The notes: generated by a model from the letters alone, not told the origin. 64,000 bases of DNA from Bacteroidota bacterium (GCA_018267275.1 JAFDYV010000004.1:310001-374000), one strand, 5' to 3'; shown: positions 8,562 to 18,010, counted from the stretch's first letter. Program-made: numbers and translations.

Positions 8562-9490
8562 CAGTCGTGAGGTTTGAATTTACCAATAATGTATACGCCA
8601 ATCAAAATCATTATCGTGCCAATGATTTGTTCAATGGAAAAAGACTCTCCCAATAAAAAATAAGCAAGTACCAACGTAGATACCGGCCCCACGCTTCCGA
8701 CAATAGCTGTATTGCCTGAACCAATTCGCCTGATTCCTTCTGCCACCATATACGAAGGCAATACAGTAGCAAAAATGGCCATCAAAAAGCCATACACGTA
8801 AGCACCAGTCGATAAATTTAAGAGAGAAACATTCGATGTAATAAAGAAATGCAGCAGCACCGCAATCGATGCAAAGGCCATGGCATAGCTATTGAATTTT
8901 GCTGCACCCACAACGGGTATCAATCGGCCGCTACCCACAATATAAGTCGCATATGTAATCGCACAAAAAAAAATTAAAAGTGATCCAAAATAGAAATCAT
9001 TTGTCTGACCTAATCTACTATCGACTTCTCCAACAAAGGCAATCACCAAACCGATGTAAGTAATGCCGATAGCCAACATTTGTGTCGGTTTTATTTTTTG
9101 CTTGAAATAAACAGCCGAGATGATCAACACCAATGTGGGGTAAATAAACAATATCAATCGCTCAATACCGGCTGTTACATATTGTAATCCCAAAAAATCC
9201 AAAAAGCTACTGACATAATATCCTAAACAACCAATAATTGCCACGTAAGTCCATTGTCGGTTGGTAAATTTTTGATTTTCGACTCTACCCGAAACAACCC
9301 AAGCAGAAATCAAAAAGATTGGCAACGAGAAAATCATCCGTAGAGCGAGAAGTGTTACGGCATCAACACCCGTATCGCGGTAAGCTAGTTTGACTAAAAT
9401 GGCTTTGGTGGAAAATAAGATTGCCCCAAAAAAGGAGATAAAGAAACCTAGTAGGAAGTTGTTTTTTGATTTAGCGGGACGAGGTTTCAT
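8561..9490 (-). CDS. EamA/DMT-family membrane transporter
   Basis: 309 residues with ten predicted membrane spans arranged as two similar five-helix halves, the EamA (drug/metabolite transporter) fold. Family-like features are the N-terminal FGAILFSTKAILVKLAYR, the conserved mid-membrane YVTAGIERLILFIYPTLV, and the C-terminal half's GSVGPVSTLVLAYFLLGE. These are usually exporters or exchangers of small metabolites; the substrate cannot be read from sequence. The gene ends on the start codon of the double-YCII gene, so both are translated from one message. Confidence 0.85.
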   Translation of the reverse strand: MKPRPAKSKNNFLLGFFISFFGAILFSTKAILVKLAYRDTGVDAVTLLALRMIFSLPIFLISAWVVSGRVENQKFTNRQWTYVAIIGCLGYYVSSFLDFLGLQYVTAGIERLILFIYPTLVLIISAVYFKQKIKPTQMLAIGITYIGLVIAFVGEVDSRLGQTNDFYFGSLLIFFCAITYATYIVGSGRLIPVVGAAKFNSYAMAFASIAVLLHFFITSNVSLLNLSTGAYVYGFLMAIFATVLPSYMVAEGIRRIGSGNTAIVGSVGPVSTLVLAYFLLGESFSIEQIIGTIMILIGVYIIGKFKPHD

Positions 9491-9493
9491 TTA

Positions 9494-9576
9494 AGTTGAC
9501 AGTTGGCAAAAAGCAGCTGACAAGATTTTTATTATTGCATCGCTCAATGTCAATTGCCTCTTGTCAACTGTCAATT
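9494..9576. repeat. Heptad inverted-repeat element, two arms of four 7-base units
   Basis: Left arm 9494-9521 divides exactly into four 7-base units (AGTTGAC, AGTTGGC, then AAAAAGC and AGCTGAC). Right arm 9549-9576, read on the other strand, also gives four units (AATTGAC, AGTTGAC, then AAGAGGC and AATTGAC). The arms match at 22 of 28 bases and are separated by 27 bases. It fills the gap between the SNF2 helicase stop and the EamA start, where a transcript could fold it into a long hairpin. Confidence 0.7.
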
Positions 9577-9582
9577 GGCTCT

Positions 9583-12531
9583 TTAACTCATCAACATCTC
9601 AATGTCTTCGCGGGTAAGTGCTTTGATTACGTTCTCCTCGTTTTGAATCAGATTTTCAGAAAGCTTGAGCTTGTGTTTCTGGAGCGTAAGAATTTTTTCC
9701 TCTACCGTATTCTTAGTAATGAACTTATACGTAAACACTTTTTTCTTCTGCCCAATGCGATGCGCGCGGTCTGCTGCTTGTGCTTCTACCGCAGGGTTCC
9801 ACCAAGGGTCCAGAATAAACACATAATCTGCCTCGGTCAAATTCAAACCTAAACCGCCCGCCTTGATGGAAATCAAGAATACTTTTAGATCTGGATCTTT
9901 ATTGAATTTTTCTACTTGCTCTTTGCGATCGGTGCTGGAGCCATCTAAATAAGCGAAAGGCACTTTGCGCGACTTGAGCATTTCTTTGACAATTTCCAGG
10001 TGTTTCACAAATTGACTAAACACCAAAAGCTTATGCCCCTCCAACATGGCGTTTTCAATCATGTGCGAGATGTCATCTAACTTGCCGGAACTACCCGTAT
10101 AATGCGTGTCCACCATTTTAGGGTGATTGGAAATTTGGCGAAGCTTGGTGAGGCCCTCCAAAATCGTCATGCGAGAGTTGTTGATACCTTCTTTATCAAT
10201 GAGGTCCAGAATTTTGTGCCGGTAGTATGACTTGACTTCTTCGTATCGCTCCTCTTGCTCGGCCGTCATATTGGTGTAGTAGATGTTCTCTACCTTTTCC
10301 GGCAAATCTTTCGCTACCTGCGACTTTAACCTGCGCAGCATAAACGGGCGAATGATGCCATTCAATTTTTTTGTCTTGGCCTCATCTGCCTTCTTTTCAA
10401 TAGGCAGTTGGTATTCTTTTTTGAAGAACGATTGTCCACCCAATAAACCCGGATTGATAAAGGTCATTTGCGACCACAAATCGAGCGTGGTGTTTTCAAG
10501 CGGAGTACCTGTCAACGTCAACTTGAAACGAGAGCGCAGCTGCATCACCGCCTTGGCAATGTTGGCCGTTGGGTTTTTGATGACTTGCGATTCATCTAAA
10601 ATGACATAATTGAAAAAGAACTTTTGTAGTTCATCAATGTCGAGCCGCGTGATGCCATAAGAAGTTAGCACCAAATCGTATTTGCTAAAGCGGCTCACAT
10701 CTTTGTTGCGAAGGGTGCCGGTGTACGTGAGGATTTTTAGATCGGGAGTAAATTTCTTCGCTTCCATTTCCCAATTGTAAATCAGTGAAGTTGGCATCAC
10801 CAACAATGAAGTGCCCGCATTGCCCTTCTCCTTTTCTGATTGAAGCAACGTGAGCGTTTGCACGGTTTTTCCCAAACCCATGTCGTCTGCCAAACAGCCG
10901 CCCAAATGAAACTCATTCAAAAAACGAAGCCAATTGTATCCAGCCTTTTGGTAAGGGCGCAGCTCGCCTTGAAACCCAACAGGCATTGGGTAGTCTTTTA
11001 TTCCGGTAAACGACTGTAGGTTGCGCAAGCGCTCGCTCATGTGCACCTTCGCCAAGTTGCCTTCTTCCAATTCGGTCACCAAATTGATGTGGTGCTTTTT
11101 CAGCACCGGCTTTTCATGTTCGCCTTGCGTCTCGCTCAGCGCGAAGAGGTCACCATACTTAATCAACCATGCTTCTGGAATAATCGCAATTTCGCCATTG
11201 GGTAACTTAAACTCTACTTTCTTTTTGATGATGAGTTTACGAAGTTCTTTGAACGAAATCTCGTATTCACCAAAACGTATTTTTGCGTGGATATCAAACC
11301 AGTCGATGTTTTCTTTTACCTCTAACTCAATCACGGCTTTGCCAACAAAATATTTCTTGTCGCGGTTTTCAGGTTGGCTTACTTCAAAACCAAAGTTGAG
11401 CAAGTTCACGCGGTTTTCGTTGATCCAGCTAAACGCTTGCGCCTTGTCGATGGCACAGCGAAATCCCCGTAAGGGCAGACCCAACTTAATAAGTGTCTGC
11501 GCTGATTTTTTTTCAAGTTCAATGTCACGCTTAATGCGGTGAAACACATATTGGTCGTTGTCTCTCTTCTCGAGTGTGACATTTACATTGCCAAATGCAT
11601 CGCCTCTAAATTTGTATTTCCCGTATCGGAACGACAAATCAAAAACGATCTTACCCGCTTCATCATCGGCTGGTGCATCTTCGTTGGTGGCATCAAAAAG
11701 CGAGGGAGCCGATTTTTCGTTGGCTGGCGGCAGTTCGGATATCGTGAGCAACGGGTGCGGATCGTATTCGTGCTTGCTGATTTCAAATCCAAATGCTTCG
11801 ATGTCGTCAAACGAAGCAATGAGTGGTGCTACGAACCGGTTGTAGTAGGTTTCCTCCAAATTTTTTGGAATCACCACGTTCTTCTTGTTCAAAAAAGGCT
11901 GCAGCTTTTTGCCATCCACATACTTTTCAAAGCCGTAGAGCTTACCGTTGAAAACCATCCATGCAGGCTGTTTACAAATGAGGTAAGCGTTGGGGCTGGG
12001 TATCTCCACTTTCTTACCATTGTGCATAATGGTGGGGTAGTAATTCGTATTTTCAGGTGTACGCTCAAAATGAAAAAGAATGGTAGCGCGTTTTTCTTGC
12101 ACCTCTACTTTGCGCCATGTAGGTTCGCCATCGTTGCCCATTTCAAAGAGCATCTTCCCCTTCATTTTCTCCAGCACCGCAGCCCTGCGCTTTTCCATGT
12201 AGGCTTCAATCTGCTCTTGCAGCAACTCATCGCCCTTTTCTTTATGGAAAACCTTGCTGAAGAATTCATCTGGCTTCATCAGCTTCTTTGAAAAATGCTT
12301 TAGGACTGCATCTTGGCTCATGCTGTCCATCAAATCAATCAGCTCAAAATCGCGATTGTCTAGCCCTTTGGAAAACTCGCGCGCGTTTTTTGCCGAAATG
12401 TTTTGGTGTTGGTAGGTAAGTTTGCCCCGCTCATCTAAGTGGACAATAAAAGACTCAAAGACATAGCCCAAATATTCGTGTTGGTACAACGAATAAATGA
12501 TTTGAAACGGTTGAGCGGCAGAAACCTTCAT
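9583..12531 (-). CDS. SNF2-family DNA-dependent ATPase/helicase
   Basis: 982 residues. The C-terminal half is a standard SNF2 motor: motif I DDMGLGKTVQT near residue 545, motif II as DESQVIKN, TGTPLENT (motif III), and the C-terminal helicase lobe with GGLGLNLTEADYV and DRAHRIGQ (motif VI). The first 500 residues are a charged, strand-rich region typical of bacterial SNF2 proteins and without a clear SWIM zinc finger. Such proteins remodel protein-DNA or RNA polymerase-DNA complexes (RapA/HepA-like), though the specific role is unknown. A start at ATG 12531 fits. A hairpin element follows the gene. Confidence 0.93.
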   Translation of the reverse strand: MKVSAAQPFQIIYSLYQHEYLGYVFESFIVHLDERGKLTYQHQNISAKNAREFSKGLDNRDFELIDLMDSMSQDAVLKHFSKKLMKPDEFFSKVFHKEKGDELLQEQIEAYMEKRRAAVLEKMKGKMLFEMGNDGEPTWRKVEVQEKRATILFHFERTPENTNYYPTIMHNGKKVEIPSPNAYLICKQPAWMVFNGKLYGFEKYVDGKKLQPFLNKKNVVIPKNLEETYYNRFVAPLIASFDDIEAFGFEISKHEYDPHPLLTISELPPANEKSAPSLFDATNEDAPADDEAGKIVFDLSFRYGKYKFRGDAFGNVNVTLEKRDNDQYVFHRIKRDIELEKKSAQTLIKLGLPLRGFRCAIDKAQAFSWINENRVNLLNFGFEVSQPENRDKKYFVGKAVIELEVKENIDWFDIHAKIRFGEYEISFKELRKLIIKKKVEFKLPNGEIAIIPEAWLIKYGDLFALSETQGEHEKPVLKKHHINLVTELEEGNLAKVHMSERLRNLQSFTGIKDYPMPVGFQGELRPYQKAGYNWLRFLNEFHLGGCLADDMGLGKTVQTLTLLQSEKEKGNAGTSLLVMPTSLIYNWEMEAKKFTPDLKILTYTGTLRNKDVSRFSKYDLVLTSYGITRLDIDELQKFFFNYVILDESQVIKNPTANIAKAVMQLRSRFKLTLTGTPLENTTLDLWSQMTFINPGLLGGQSFFKKEYQLPIEKKADEAKTKKLNGIIRPFMLRRLKSQVAKDLPEKVENIYYTNMTAEQEERYEEVKSYYRHKILDLIDKEGINNSRMTILEGLTKLRQISNHPKMVDTHYTGSSGKLDDISHMIENAMLEGHKLLVFSQFVKHLEIVKEMLKSRKVPFAYLDGSSTDRKEQVEKFNKDPDLKVFLISIKAGGLGLNLTEADYVFILDPWWNPAVEAQAADRAHRIGQKKKVFTYKFITKNTVEEKILTLQKHKLKLSENLIQNEENVIKALTREDIEMLMS

Positions 12532-12572
12532 AAACTATTTACAGTCAGCCTTTTCCTACCCATATACCAGCC

Positions 12573-12599
12573 AAAAAGCAGGCGAATGGGCTGCTTTTT
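12573..12599. terminator. Rho-independent terminator, usable on both strands
   Basis: A nine-base stem (AAAAAGCAG with CTGCTTTTT) closes a nine-base loop, with A and T runs built into the stem. It lies 110 bases after the LolC/E-type permease stop on the minus strand and just before the SNF2 start, so it should end the rbfA-permease message. Confidence 0.7.
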
Positions 12600-12708
12600 G
12601 ATGATTTCAGAAAAAGCCGAATTGCAAATTATGAATTTCCGACCATATTTTTTGTCATTTTTCTGAGCGTATCATACGCCATCATTACATGCCCGGACTT
12701 CACACTGC

Positions 12709-13932
12709 TCACAGTTGGTCTGTTGAAAAGGACTTTGCCGCCAGTTGAGCGGGGTAAAAAGAGATAACAAAAGTAATCGCCACCATCACCAAAGCGGTGA
12801 TCACAAAATCTGCGATCTTTAGCTTTACAGGATAAGCATTTACGATGGCGTTGTCCATGCCCATACCAACTAACCCAAATTTGTTTTGAAGCAGACAAAT
12901 GGTGGCCCCCAGCAAAAGGCCTGCGGCTGCACCCCAAAAAGCTATAATGCCACCCTCCATTAAGAAAATTCTTTTTATTAAAAAATCTTGGGCACCTAAG
13001 GCAGAAAGTACGGCCATGTCTTTTTTCTTGTCGATGGCCAGCATCATCAATGAAAAGAAGATGTTGATGGAGGCGATGACCACCAACAACACAAAGAAAA
13101 AAAAGACAAACAGCTTTTCCATTTTCAGGAGCTTGTACAAATCCTTATGTTGTTCTTCATTGGTCAATACGCTAAACGACTCTCCCAACAAAGACTTTAA
13201 TTGGCGTTGAACTTCGGCAGTATCCGCACCTTCCATTGTTTTTATTTCGAGAGAGGTTCGCTTGTTGCCGTAGTCCATCAAATCCTGCACAAAATCCAAC
13301 GGTAGCATCACATAGCTTTCATCGATGTTCTTTTCAATTTTAAACACGGCCCCTGGCTGGATGTCGCGCCTGGCATACAATTTCGAAACATCGAGTGTGC
13401 CTGACTTAAGGTTCTTGATATAATACACTTGCAGTGGGTATATGTTGCCCTCTATGCCAATGGATAGCGCGTACTGAACACCACTTCCGACAATTGCATA
13501 GTTGACACCCTTTTCGTGCAACCGCAAACGGCCGTCTGAGATGTGGTTGTCCAAACGATGTTGATCGATAAAGTTATCACTCACGCCTTTGATGGTCACT
13601 ACCATGTCCGCATCGCGGTAGCGGATGTAGGCATAGTCTTCAATCACTTCAGTAACAATCTGCACACCTTTCACTGATTCAATTTTTTTCTTCAATGTAG
13701 GCGTAAATTCAAACGACTTTCCTTTTACTACTTCAACTTTAAGTTCTGGATCGAAGGAGGTATTGAGCGATCGAAGGAGATCCTCAAGGCCATTGAAAAC
13801 AGACAAAACAATAATGAGTGCCGATGTGGCAATTGCCACAATGAACATTGAAATCAGAGAAATAACATTGATGAAATTGCGTTTGCGCTTTGCAAGCAAA
13901 TATCGCTTTGCTATGAAGAACGGAAAGTTCAC
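12709..13932 (-). CDS. LolC/LolE-type ABC transporter permease
   Basis: 407 residues: a cytoplasmic head (FIAKRYLLAKRKRNFINVIS), one membrane span, a large periplasmic MacB-like domain (about 45-270), and three C-terminal spans containing the FtsX-like loop (AIDKKKDMAVLSALGAQ). This is the layout of LolC/LolE permeases, which with the LolD ATPase release lipoproteins from the inner membrane. No lolD gene lies in the window, so the ATPase must be elsewhere. The start is GTG, two bases after the rbfA stop, so the genes are co-transcribed. The C-terminus is a little shorter than usual. Confidence 0.88.
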   Translation of the reverse strand: MNFPFFIAKRYLLAKRKRNFINVISLISMFIVAIATSALIIVLSVFNGLEDLLRSLNTSFDPELKVEVVKGKSFEFTPTLKKKIESVKGVQIVTEVIEDYAYIRYRDADMVVTIKGVSDNFIDQHRLDNHISDGRLRLHEKGVNYAIVGSGVQYALSIGIEGNIYPLQVYYIKNLKSGTLDVSKLYARRDIQPGAVFKIEKNIDESYVMLPLDFVQDLMDYGNKRTSLEIKTMEGADTAEVQRQLKSLLGESFSVLTNEEQHKDLYKLLKMEKLFVFFFFVLLVVIASINIFFSLMMLAIDKKKDMAVLSALGAQDFLIKRIFLMEGGIIAFWGAAAGLLLGATICLLQNKFGLVGMGMDNAIVNAYPVKLKIADFVITALVMVAITFVISFYPAQLAAKSFSTDQL

Positions 13933-13934
13933 AA

Positions 13935-14297
13935 CTACTTGTCTTCTTTGGGAATGTTCAGGCTTTTGATTAAGTCTTCTATGCGCTGTGCATTCTCTTC
14001 CACTTCGTCAATAAAGAATTGAAGCTGCGGAACGATGCGGGCTTGGTTGCGTATTTGCTGACCCAGTTCCTTCCGGATTTCTTTCTGCCGCAGGTTGATG
14101 TGGTCCAGTAATTTCTTTTTATCCTTCGCCAGGCTCATGCTCAGGTACACGCGCGCCAAACTTAAGTCAGGGCTCATCTTCACCTCTGCAATTGTGATCA
14201 ACTGACCTTCCAACAAGCCTTCTTTGTGTGTGAAAAAAATCGAACTCAACTCTTTTTGAATCAAGCGGGCATACTTTTGCTGACGTAAACTGCTCAT
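13935..14297 (-). CDS. rbfA: 30S ribosome-binding factor RbfA
   Basis: 120 residues from ATG at 14297 (MSSLRQQKYARLIQKELSSIF). It shows the single type II KH-like domain of RbfA: the N-terminal helix binding region, VKMSPDLSLARVYLS, and the C-terminal LQFFIDEVEENAQRIEDLI, close to the family pattern L-x-F-x-x-D-x-S-x-x-x-x-x-x-I. RbfA assists late maturation of the 16S rRNA 5' end in the 30S subunit. It heads a two-gene unit with the LolC/E-type permease, a pairing common in this phylum. A near-leaderless promoter precedes it. Confidence 0.93.
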   Translation of the reverse strand: MSSLRQQKYARLIQKELSSIFFTHKEGLLEGQLITIAEVKMSPDLSLARVYLSMSLAKDKKKLLDHINLRQKEIRKELGQQIRNQARIVPQLQFFIDEVEENAQRIEDLIKSLNIPKEDK

Positions 14298-14303
14298 AGG
14301 TAG

Positions 14304-14311
14304 CAAAGATA
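14304..14311 (-). promoter_or_regulatory. Bacteroidota -7 element before rbfA
   Basis: On the minus strand TATCTTTG matches the consensus TAnnTTTG. A TTTG lies 23 bases upstream, slightly farther than the usual 19-21. Only six bases separate the element from the rbfA ATG, so the message would be leaderless or almost so. Confidence 0.6.
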
Positions 14312-14398
14312 GGCGATTGGTGATTGATTCATCACAAAACTTTTTCGCCTTACCCCATCCATGCTGAATTGTTTATAATAAATTTGAACTTTTCTGCC

Positions 14399-15793
14399 AT
14401 GCTGCAATTCTTCCGATTTAACGACCCCTATCGATTGCTGTTTGTATTAGTGATACTTATCACGGTGGGTTTGTCACTTTTTGTATTCCAGCAGCCGCTT
14501 ACGGTGCCAGAGTTGAACCAATTTGCACTTGGCGAAATGCTCAACGACAATAAGGCTCTTTACGTGGAGATAATTGATAGAACCCCACCCATATTTGCAT
14601 GGTTGAGCGAACTGGCAGAGACGCTTTTTGGGCGAAGTGTTGTTGCTCGGCACGTGGTGGCGCTCCTTCTCATCTTTTTTTCAGCAGCCTATTTTTCCAT
14701 TTTGCTCATTAACAACAAAGCCTACAATGAAAATAACTACCTGCCCGCACTGGTGTTTGGCGTTCTTTGTTGCTGCTCATTCGATTTTTTTCAGTTTTCG
14801 CCACAGTTGATGGCATCTATTGTCCTGCTTTTTGCATTAAATAACCTATTCAAAGAAATTGAATTTCGCGTACAACGCGATGAAACGGTTTTCAACCTCG
14901 GCCTGTTTGTGGGCATCGCCAGCTTGCTGGTATTTAGTTATATCATTTTTCTGATTGGAACCGTAGCTATCCTACTAATATTTACCCGTATCTCATTGCG
15001 AAAACTGTTGTTGTTAATCGTTGGTTTCTTGCTACCGCATGCCATGCTATTCACGTTTTATTGGTATGGCGATCATCATCAGGCATTCATCCAATATTTT
15101 TATCTGGCGAATCTTAGTTTAGGCGACATACCGTTGATTGAGTCCCAATCCCTGTGGATACTCGGGGCGGTTCCGTTGGTTTATTTTGTTTTCTCGTTGG
15201 TGATGTTGAATCGTGAGGCACGTTTTACCAAATACCAATCGCAACTGTTGCAGGTAATGTTGCTTTGGATGATTGTTGGGTTAGTGGAGATTGTGTTTAC
15301 GCAACAGCGCACTCCGCATTCGTTTATCACATTAATTCCATCACTTACATACTTCATCAGTCATTATTTGCTGCTCATTCGCAGAAAGCGAATTGCCGAA
15401 ATGATGTTATGGCTATTAGTGTTGGGGGTTCTAGGGGTGAGTTGGCTGGCCAAGACAGGCAGACTATCTTCCGTAAACTACGCCAATTTGATTGTGGTAG
15501 AAAAATCGAAAAGCAGCATAGCAGGAAAAAGAGTATTGAACCTAGACGATGACATCACGATTTACCAACGCAACAAAGTTGCCGGCTTTTTTCTTGACCC
15601 GAAGCTTTCGCAATCAGTGAGTAAGCATCCGGAGTATTTTAAAAATGTGTTATTGATGCAACTTTCGTTTGAAAAAGACGCGCCTGAAATAATTGTGGAC
15701 AAAGATGACTTGATGAAGCCGTTCTTCCAACGGATGCCAAAATGGAAACCCCAGTACAAAAGAGAAGGTGTTTACTACAGGCGAGTGAACTAG
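14399..15793 (+). CDS. Multi-pass membrane protein, DUF6427-like
   Basis: 464 residues from ATG 14399 (MLQFFRFNDPYRLL); the upstream TTG reading adds 25 unlikely residues. There are about ten to twelve membrane spans and a soluble tail of some 120 residues. The conserved-looking parts are the opening FRFNDPYR, the loop with IDRTPPIFAWLSEL, NLFKEIEFRVQRDETVFNLG, and RISLRKLLLLIVGFLLPH; this topology resembles the DUF6427 proteins of Bacteroidota and, more remotely, GT-C glycosyltransferase membrane domains. No catalytic role can be assigned. It is divergent from rbfA and convergent with tpiA, seven bases away. Confidence 0.6.
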   Translation: MLQFFRFNDPYRLLFVLVILITVGLSLFVFQQPLTVPELNQFALGEMLNDNKALYVEIIDRTPPIFAWLSELAETLFGRSVVARHVVALLLIFFSAAYFSILLINNKAYNENNYLPALVFGVLCCCSFDFFQFSPQLMASIVLLFALNNLFKEIEFRVQRDETVFNLGLFVGIASLLVFSYIIFLIGTVAILLIFTRISLRKLLLLIVGFLLPHAMLFTFYWYGDHHQAFIQYFYLANLSLGDIPLIESQSLWILGAVPLVYFVFSLVMLNREARFTKYQSQLLQVMLLWMIVGLVEIVFTQQRTPHSFITLIPSLTYFISHYLLLIRRKRIAEMMLWLLVLGVLGVSWLAKTGRLSSVNYANLIVVEKSKSSIAGKRVLNLDDDITIYQRNKVAGFFLDPKLSQSVSKHPEYFKNVLLMQLSFEKDAPEIIVDKDDLMKPFFQRMPKWKPQYKREGVYYRRVN

Positions 15794-15800
15794 CCTACGT

Positions 15801-16559
15801 TTAACAAGCCTTTACAATCTCAACAAACTCACGTGACTTTAAAGACGCGCCACCCACCAAACCGCCATCCACATCGGGGCAGGCAAAAAGTTCTTTGGCG
15901 TTATCGGCCTTTACGCTGCCGCCATATAAAATTGAAATAGAATCGGCCACCATCTGACCATATTTTGCTGCAATGTGCCTGCGAATCACCGCATGCATTT
16001 CTTGCGCTTGCTGCGAGGTGGCCGTCTTGCCCGTTCCAATGGCCCAAACAGGTTCATAAGCAATCACCACTTTCTGAATGGCATCTGCAGAGAGGTGAAA
16101 TAAACCCTCTTCCACCTGCTGCTTCACCAACGCTTCATGGGTTCCATTTTCCCGGATTTCCAATGGCTCGCCACAACAGAAAATCGGAGTCAGGCCACTT
16201 GCCAGGGCTTTGTCTGTCTTAACTGCCAATGTTTTGTTGTTTTCCGCAAAATATTGTCTTCGTTCGCTATGGCCAATAATCACGTACGGTACACCCATTG
16301 ATTGTAACATGCCTGCAGAAATCTCACCTGTGTAGGCGCCAGCATCATGCTCGCTGCAATTTTGAGCACCCACTTTTACACGACTGTTGCCCAACTGTGA
16401 TTTGACGCTGCTGAGATAAACAAAAGGGGTACACAGGATTACTTCCACTGGCCGGGTGACTTCATCGGCCACCATGCCCATCACTTCGGCTGTCAGTATG
16501 CGTGCCTCTTCCCAAGTTTTGTTCATCTTCCAGTTACCTGCAACAATCTTCTTTCGCAT
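15801..16559 (-). CDS. tpiA: Triosephosphate isomerase
   Basis: 252 residues, the normal length of this TIM-barrel enzyme, which interconverts dihydroxyacetone phosphate and glyceraldehyde 3-phosphate in glycolysis and gluconeogenesis. All marks are present: GNWKMN with the substrate-binding Asn/Lys, IIGHSERR with the electrophilic His, AYEPVWAIGTGKTA with the catalytic Glu, and the phosphate-binding LYGGSV and GLVGGASL near the end. It is a cytoplasmic dimer in known cases. The upstream DUF6702 gene ends 12 bases before its start, so the two are likely co-transcribed. Confidence 0.98.
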   Translation of the reverse strand: MRKKIVAGNWKMNKTWEEARILTAEVMGMVADEVTRPVEVILCTPFVYLSSVKSQLGNSRVKVGAQNCSEHDAGAYTGEISAGMLQSMGVPYVIIGHSERRQYFAENNKTLAVKTDKALASGLTPIFCCGEPLEIRENGTHEALVKQQVEEGLFHLSADAIQKVVIAYEPVWAIGTGKTATSQQAQEMHAVIRRHIAAKYGQMVADSISILYGGSVKADNAKELFACPDVDGGLVGGASLKSREFVEIVKAC

Positions 16560-16571
16560 AATGTGTAAGGT

Positions 16572-17075
16572 TTATTTTTTTGTAAAAGTAAATGTTTCAT
16601 CGGGCTTATTGCGAGTGAGCCGCGAGCTCTTTACGGGTGCCTGATACGTGATGTGCACCAAGTTCGATTGGTCTTCGTGCGTTTCCATGATACAATCGTT
16701 TTGAACGCGCACCGTCTTGGCTTTTTTTACATTTGGAACCTCGATGTAGCAAAGAAAAGAGAGATCTTCCTTTTCGACAGCCAGAAAATTCATTTTCATG
16801 GGTTTGCCATCCACCCACACTTTAAAATGCAGCCGTACATATTCTTCTACTAACTGGTGTGTGGTAGCGCCTTTGGGTTCAAGAATGTCGAGGTCTGGAT
16901 TTTTTTTCAGGCCACGCACAGCAAGCTCGGTATCATCTATGAACATGCGCATGGTAGCCTGCAGCGATTTATCTTTTTCGCTGTAGTTGATTTCTGTTAC
17001 CGAGATGTGGATGGGGTGAAGTTGTTCAGGCGTGGGACTGAACCAAAAAAAGAAAGAAAGAAACAGTGGTTTCAT
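16572..17075 (-). CDS. DUF6702-family secreted protein
   Basis: 167 residues with a short signal-like N-terminus (MKPLFLSFFFWFSPTPEQ). The mature part starts HPIHISVTEINY and carries MRMFIDDTELAV, YVRLHFKVWVDGK and a basic tail; this pattern of a His near the mature N-terminus followed by an all-beta domain is that of DUF6702 proteins, which are common in Bacteroidota and often encoded near M1/M61 metallopeptidases. No such peptidase is next to it here. Function is unknown. It appears to be in one unit with tpiA downstream. Confidence 0.7.
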   Translation of the reverse strand: MKPLFLSFFFWFSPTPEQLHPIHISVTEINYSEKDKSLQATMRMFIDDTELAVRGLKKNPDLDILEPKGATTHQLVEEYVRLHFKVWVDGKPMKMNFLAVEKEDLSFLCYIEVPNVKKAKTVRVQNDCIMETHEDQSNLVHITYQAPVKSSRLTRNKPDETFTFTKK

Positions 17076-17122
17076 GCACTCAAAATTAGAAAAGATTCAC
17101 AATCGATCGTCTTTTTTTCCTT

Positions 17123-18010
17123 TTACAAAATCCCACCGTAGTGGCTGTTCTTTAAAAAGAAATACATGAAATACACGTTCAAACAAGTGGCCGAAATAAA
17201 GTTGAGCCACATGGTGTGGCCATAGTCTGCTTTGCGTTCATTCTTCCACACCTGCAAAAACCAATACATAAAATATAATACCACAGGTGCGAGTGCAATT
17301 AAAAAGGCAATAGCTAGGTCGAGGGTATAAAAGTGAACGAAGAACCAAACAAAGCCACCAGCCGCCAATCCAAAAACTGCCTGAACAAAAATGAAAGTGC
17401 CGCGGATGCCCAGCCACATGCTCATGGTGCGGTCGCCATGCTTGGCGTCTTCTTCGTGTTGATACACTTGTGTCATCGGATAATTGCCCCAGAGCATAAT
17501 GCTGGTGAGCACTGCCGGAATGAGAATTTTTGCCTGCGCGAGGTTAGCGATATCCACATGGTTGATGCCTACATAGCTCATCAAAAAAGTGAACAATCCC
17601 TGAAAAAATCCGGTCACCAACCATCCCCCGAAAGGATATTTCTTCAAACGAATGGCGGGATGACTATAGGCTTTGCTGGCCAACCCATACATGAACAGCA
17701 TCACACCAAACAAAAGGCTGATTTTTAAAATTGCAAACACAATCGCCACAACATCCAGCAGCATTGCCGCGTAGTAGAGTGTTTTGTTTACGGGAGGAGG
17801 GTTTTTTAAACCGCCTATGCTCTGCTCGTCTTTATCAAAGTAGCTGTTATAGCCATTACTGGCAGGGTAAAGAAAAAGGTGTATCAGCAGGAAAGACCAA
17901 AGTAAGCGATCTGCCGTAAAGTCGGGCGACTGGCTAAGCGCGAACAGGTAAACCGGCAGCAAAAAGTAACTGAACGGAAAGCGCAAGTGCAATAACGTGG
18001 AGCGAAGCAT
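17123..18010 (-). CDS. UbiA-family membrane prenyltransferase
   Basis: About 295 residues from ATG 18010 (MLRSTLLHLRFPFSY), with eight to nine membrane helices. The first aspartate motif is NGYNSYFDKDEQ (an N-x-x-x-D type Mg-prenyl-diphosphate site) near residue 62 and the second is EEDAKHGDRTMS near 195. These enzymes move an isoprenyl chain onto an aromatic ring, haem or glycerol phosphate acceptor inside the membrane. The sequence does not resemble the menaquinone (MenA) or haem (CtaB) branches closely enough to name. Next upstream on the same strand is a methyltransferase, a frequent partner in quinone-like pathways, but this is context only. Confidence 0.85.
   Translation of the reverse strand: MLRSTLLHLRFPFSYFLLPVYLFALSQSPDFTADRLLWSFLLIHLFLYPASNGYNSYFDKDEQSIGGLKNPPPVNKTLYYAAMLLDVVAIVFAILKISLLFGVMLFMYGLASKAYSHPAIRLKKYPFGGWLVTGFFQGLFTFLMSYVGINHVDIANLAQAKILIPAVLTSIMLWGNYPMTQVYQHEEDAKHGDRTMSMWLGIRGTFIFVQAVFGLAAGGFVWFFVHFYTLDLAIAFLIALAPVVLYFMYWFLQVWKNERKADYGHTMWLNFISATCLNVYFMYFFLKNSHYGGIL

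Noticed and set aside
11539..12291. 250-codon open frame on the plus strand inside the SNF2 gene
   Set aside because: It lies antisense to a gene with unmistakable motifs, has no family features, and its composition is that of a reverse-complement shadow.
12629..12937. 102-codon frame at the end of the LolC/E-type permease
   Set aside because: It overlaps the permease in another frame on the same strand; the permease frame shows family sequence to its stop.
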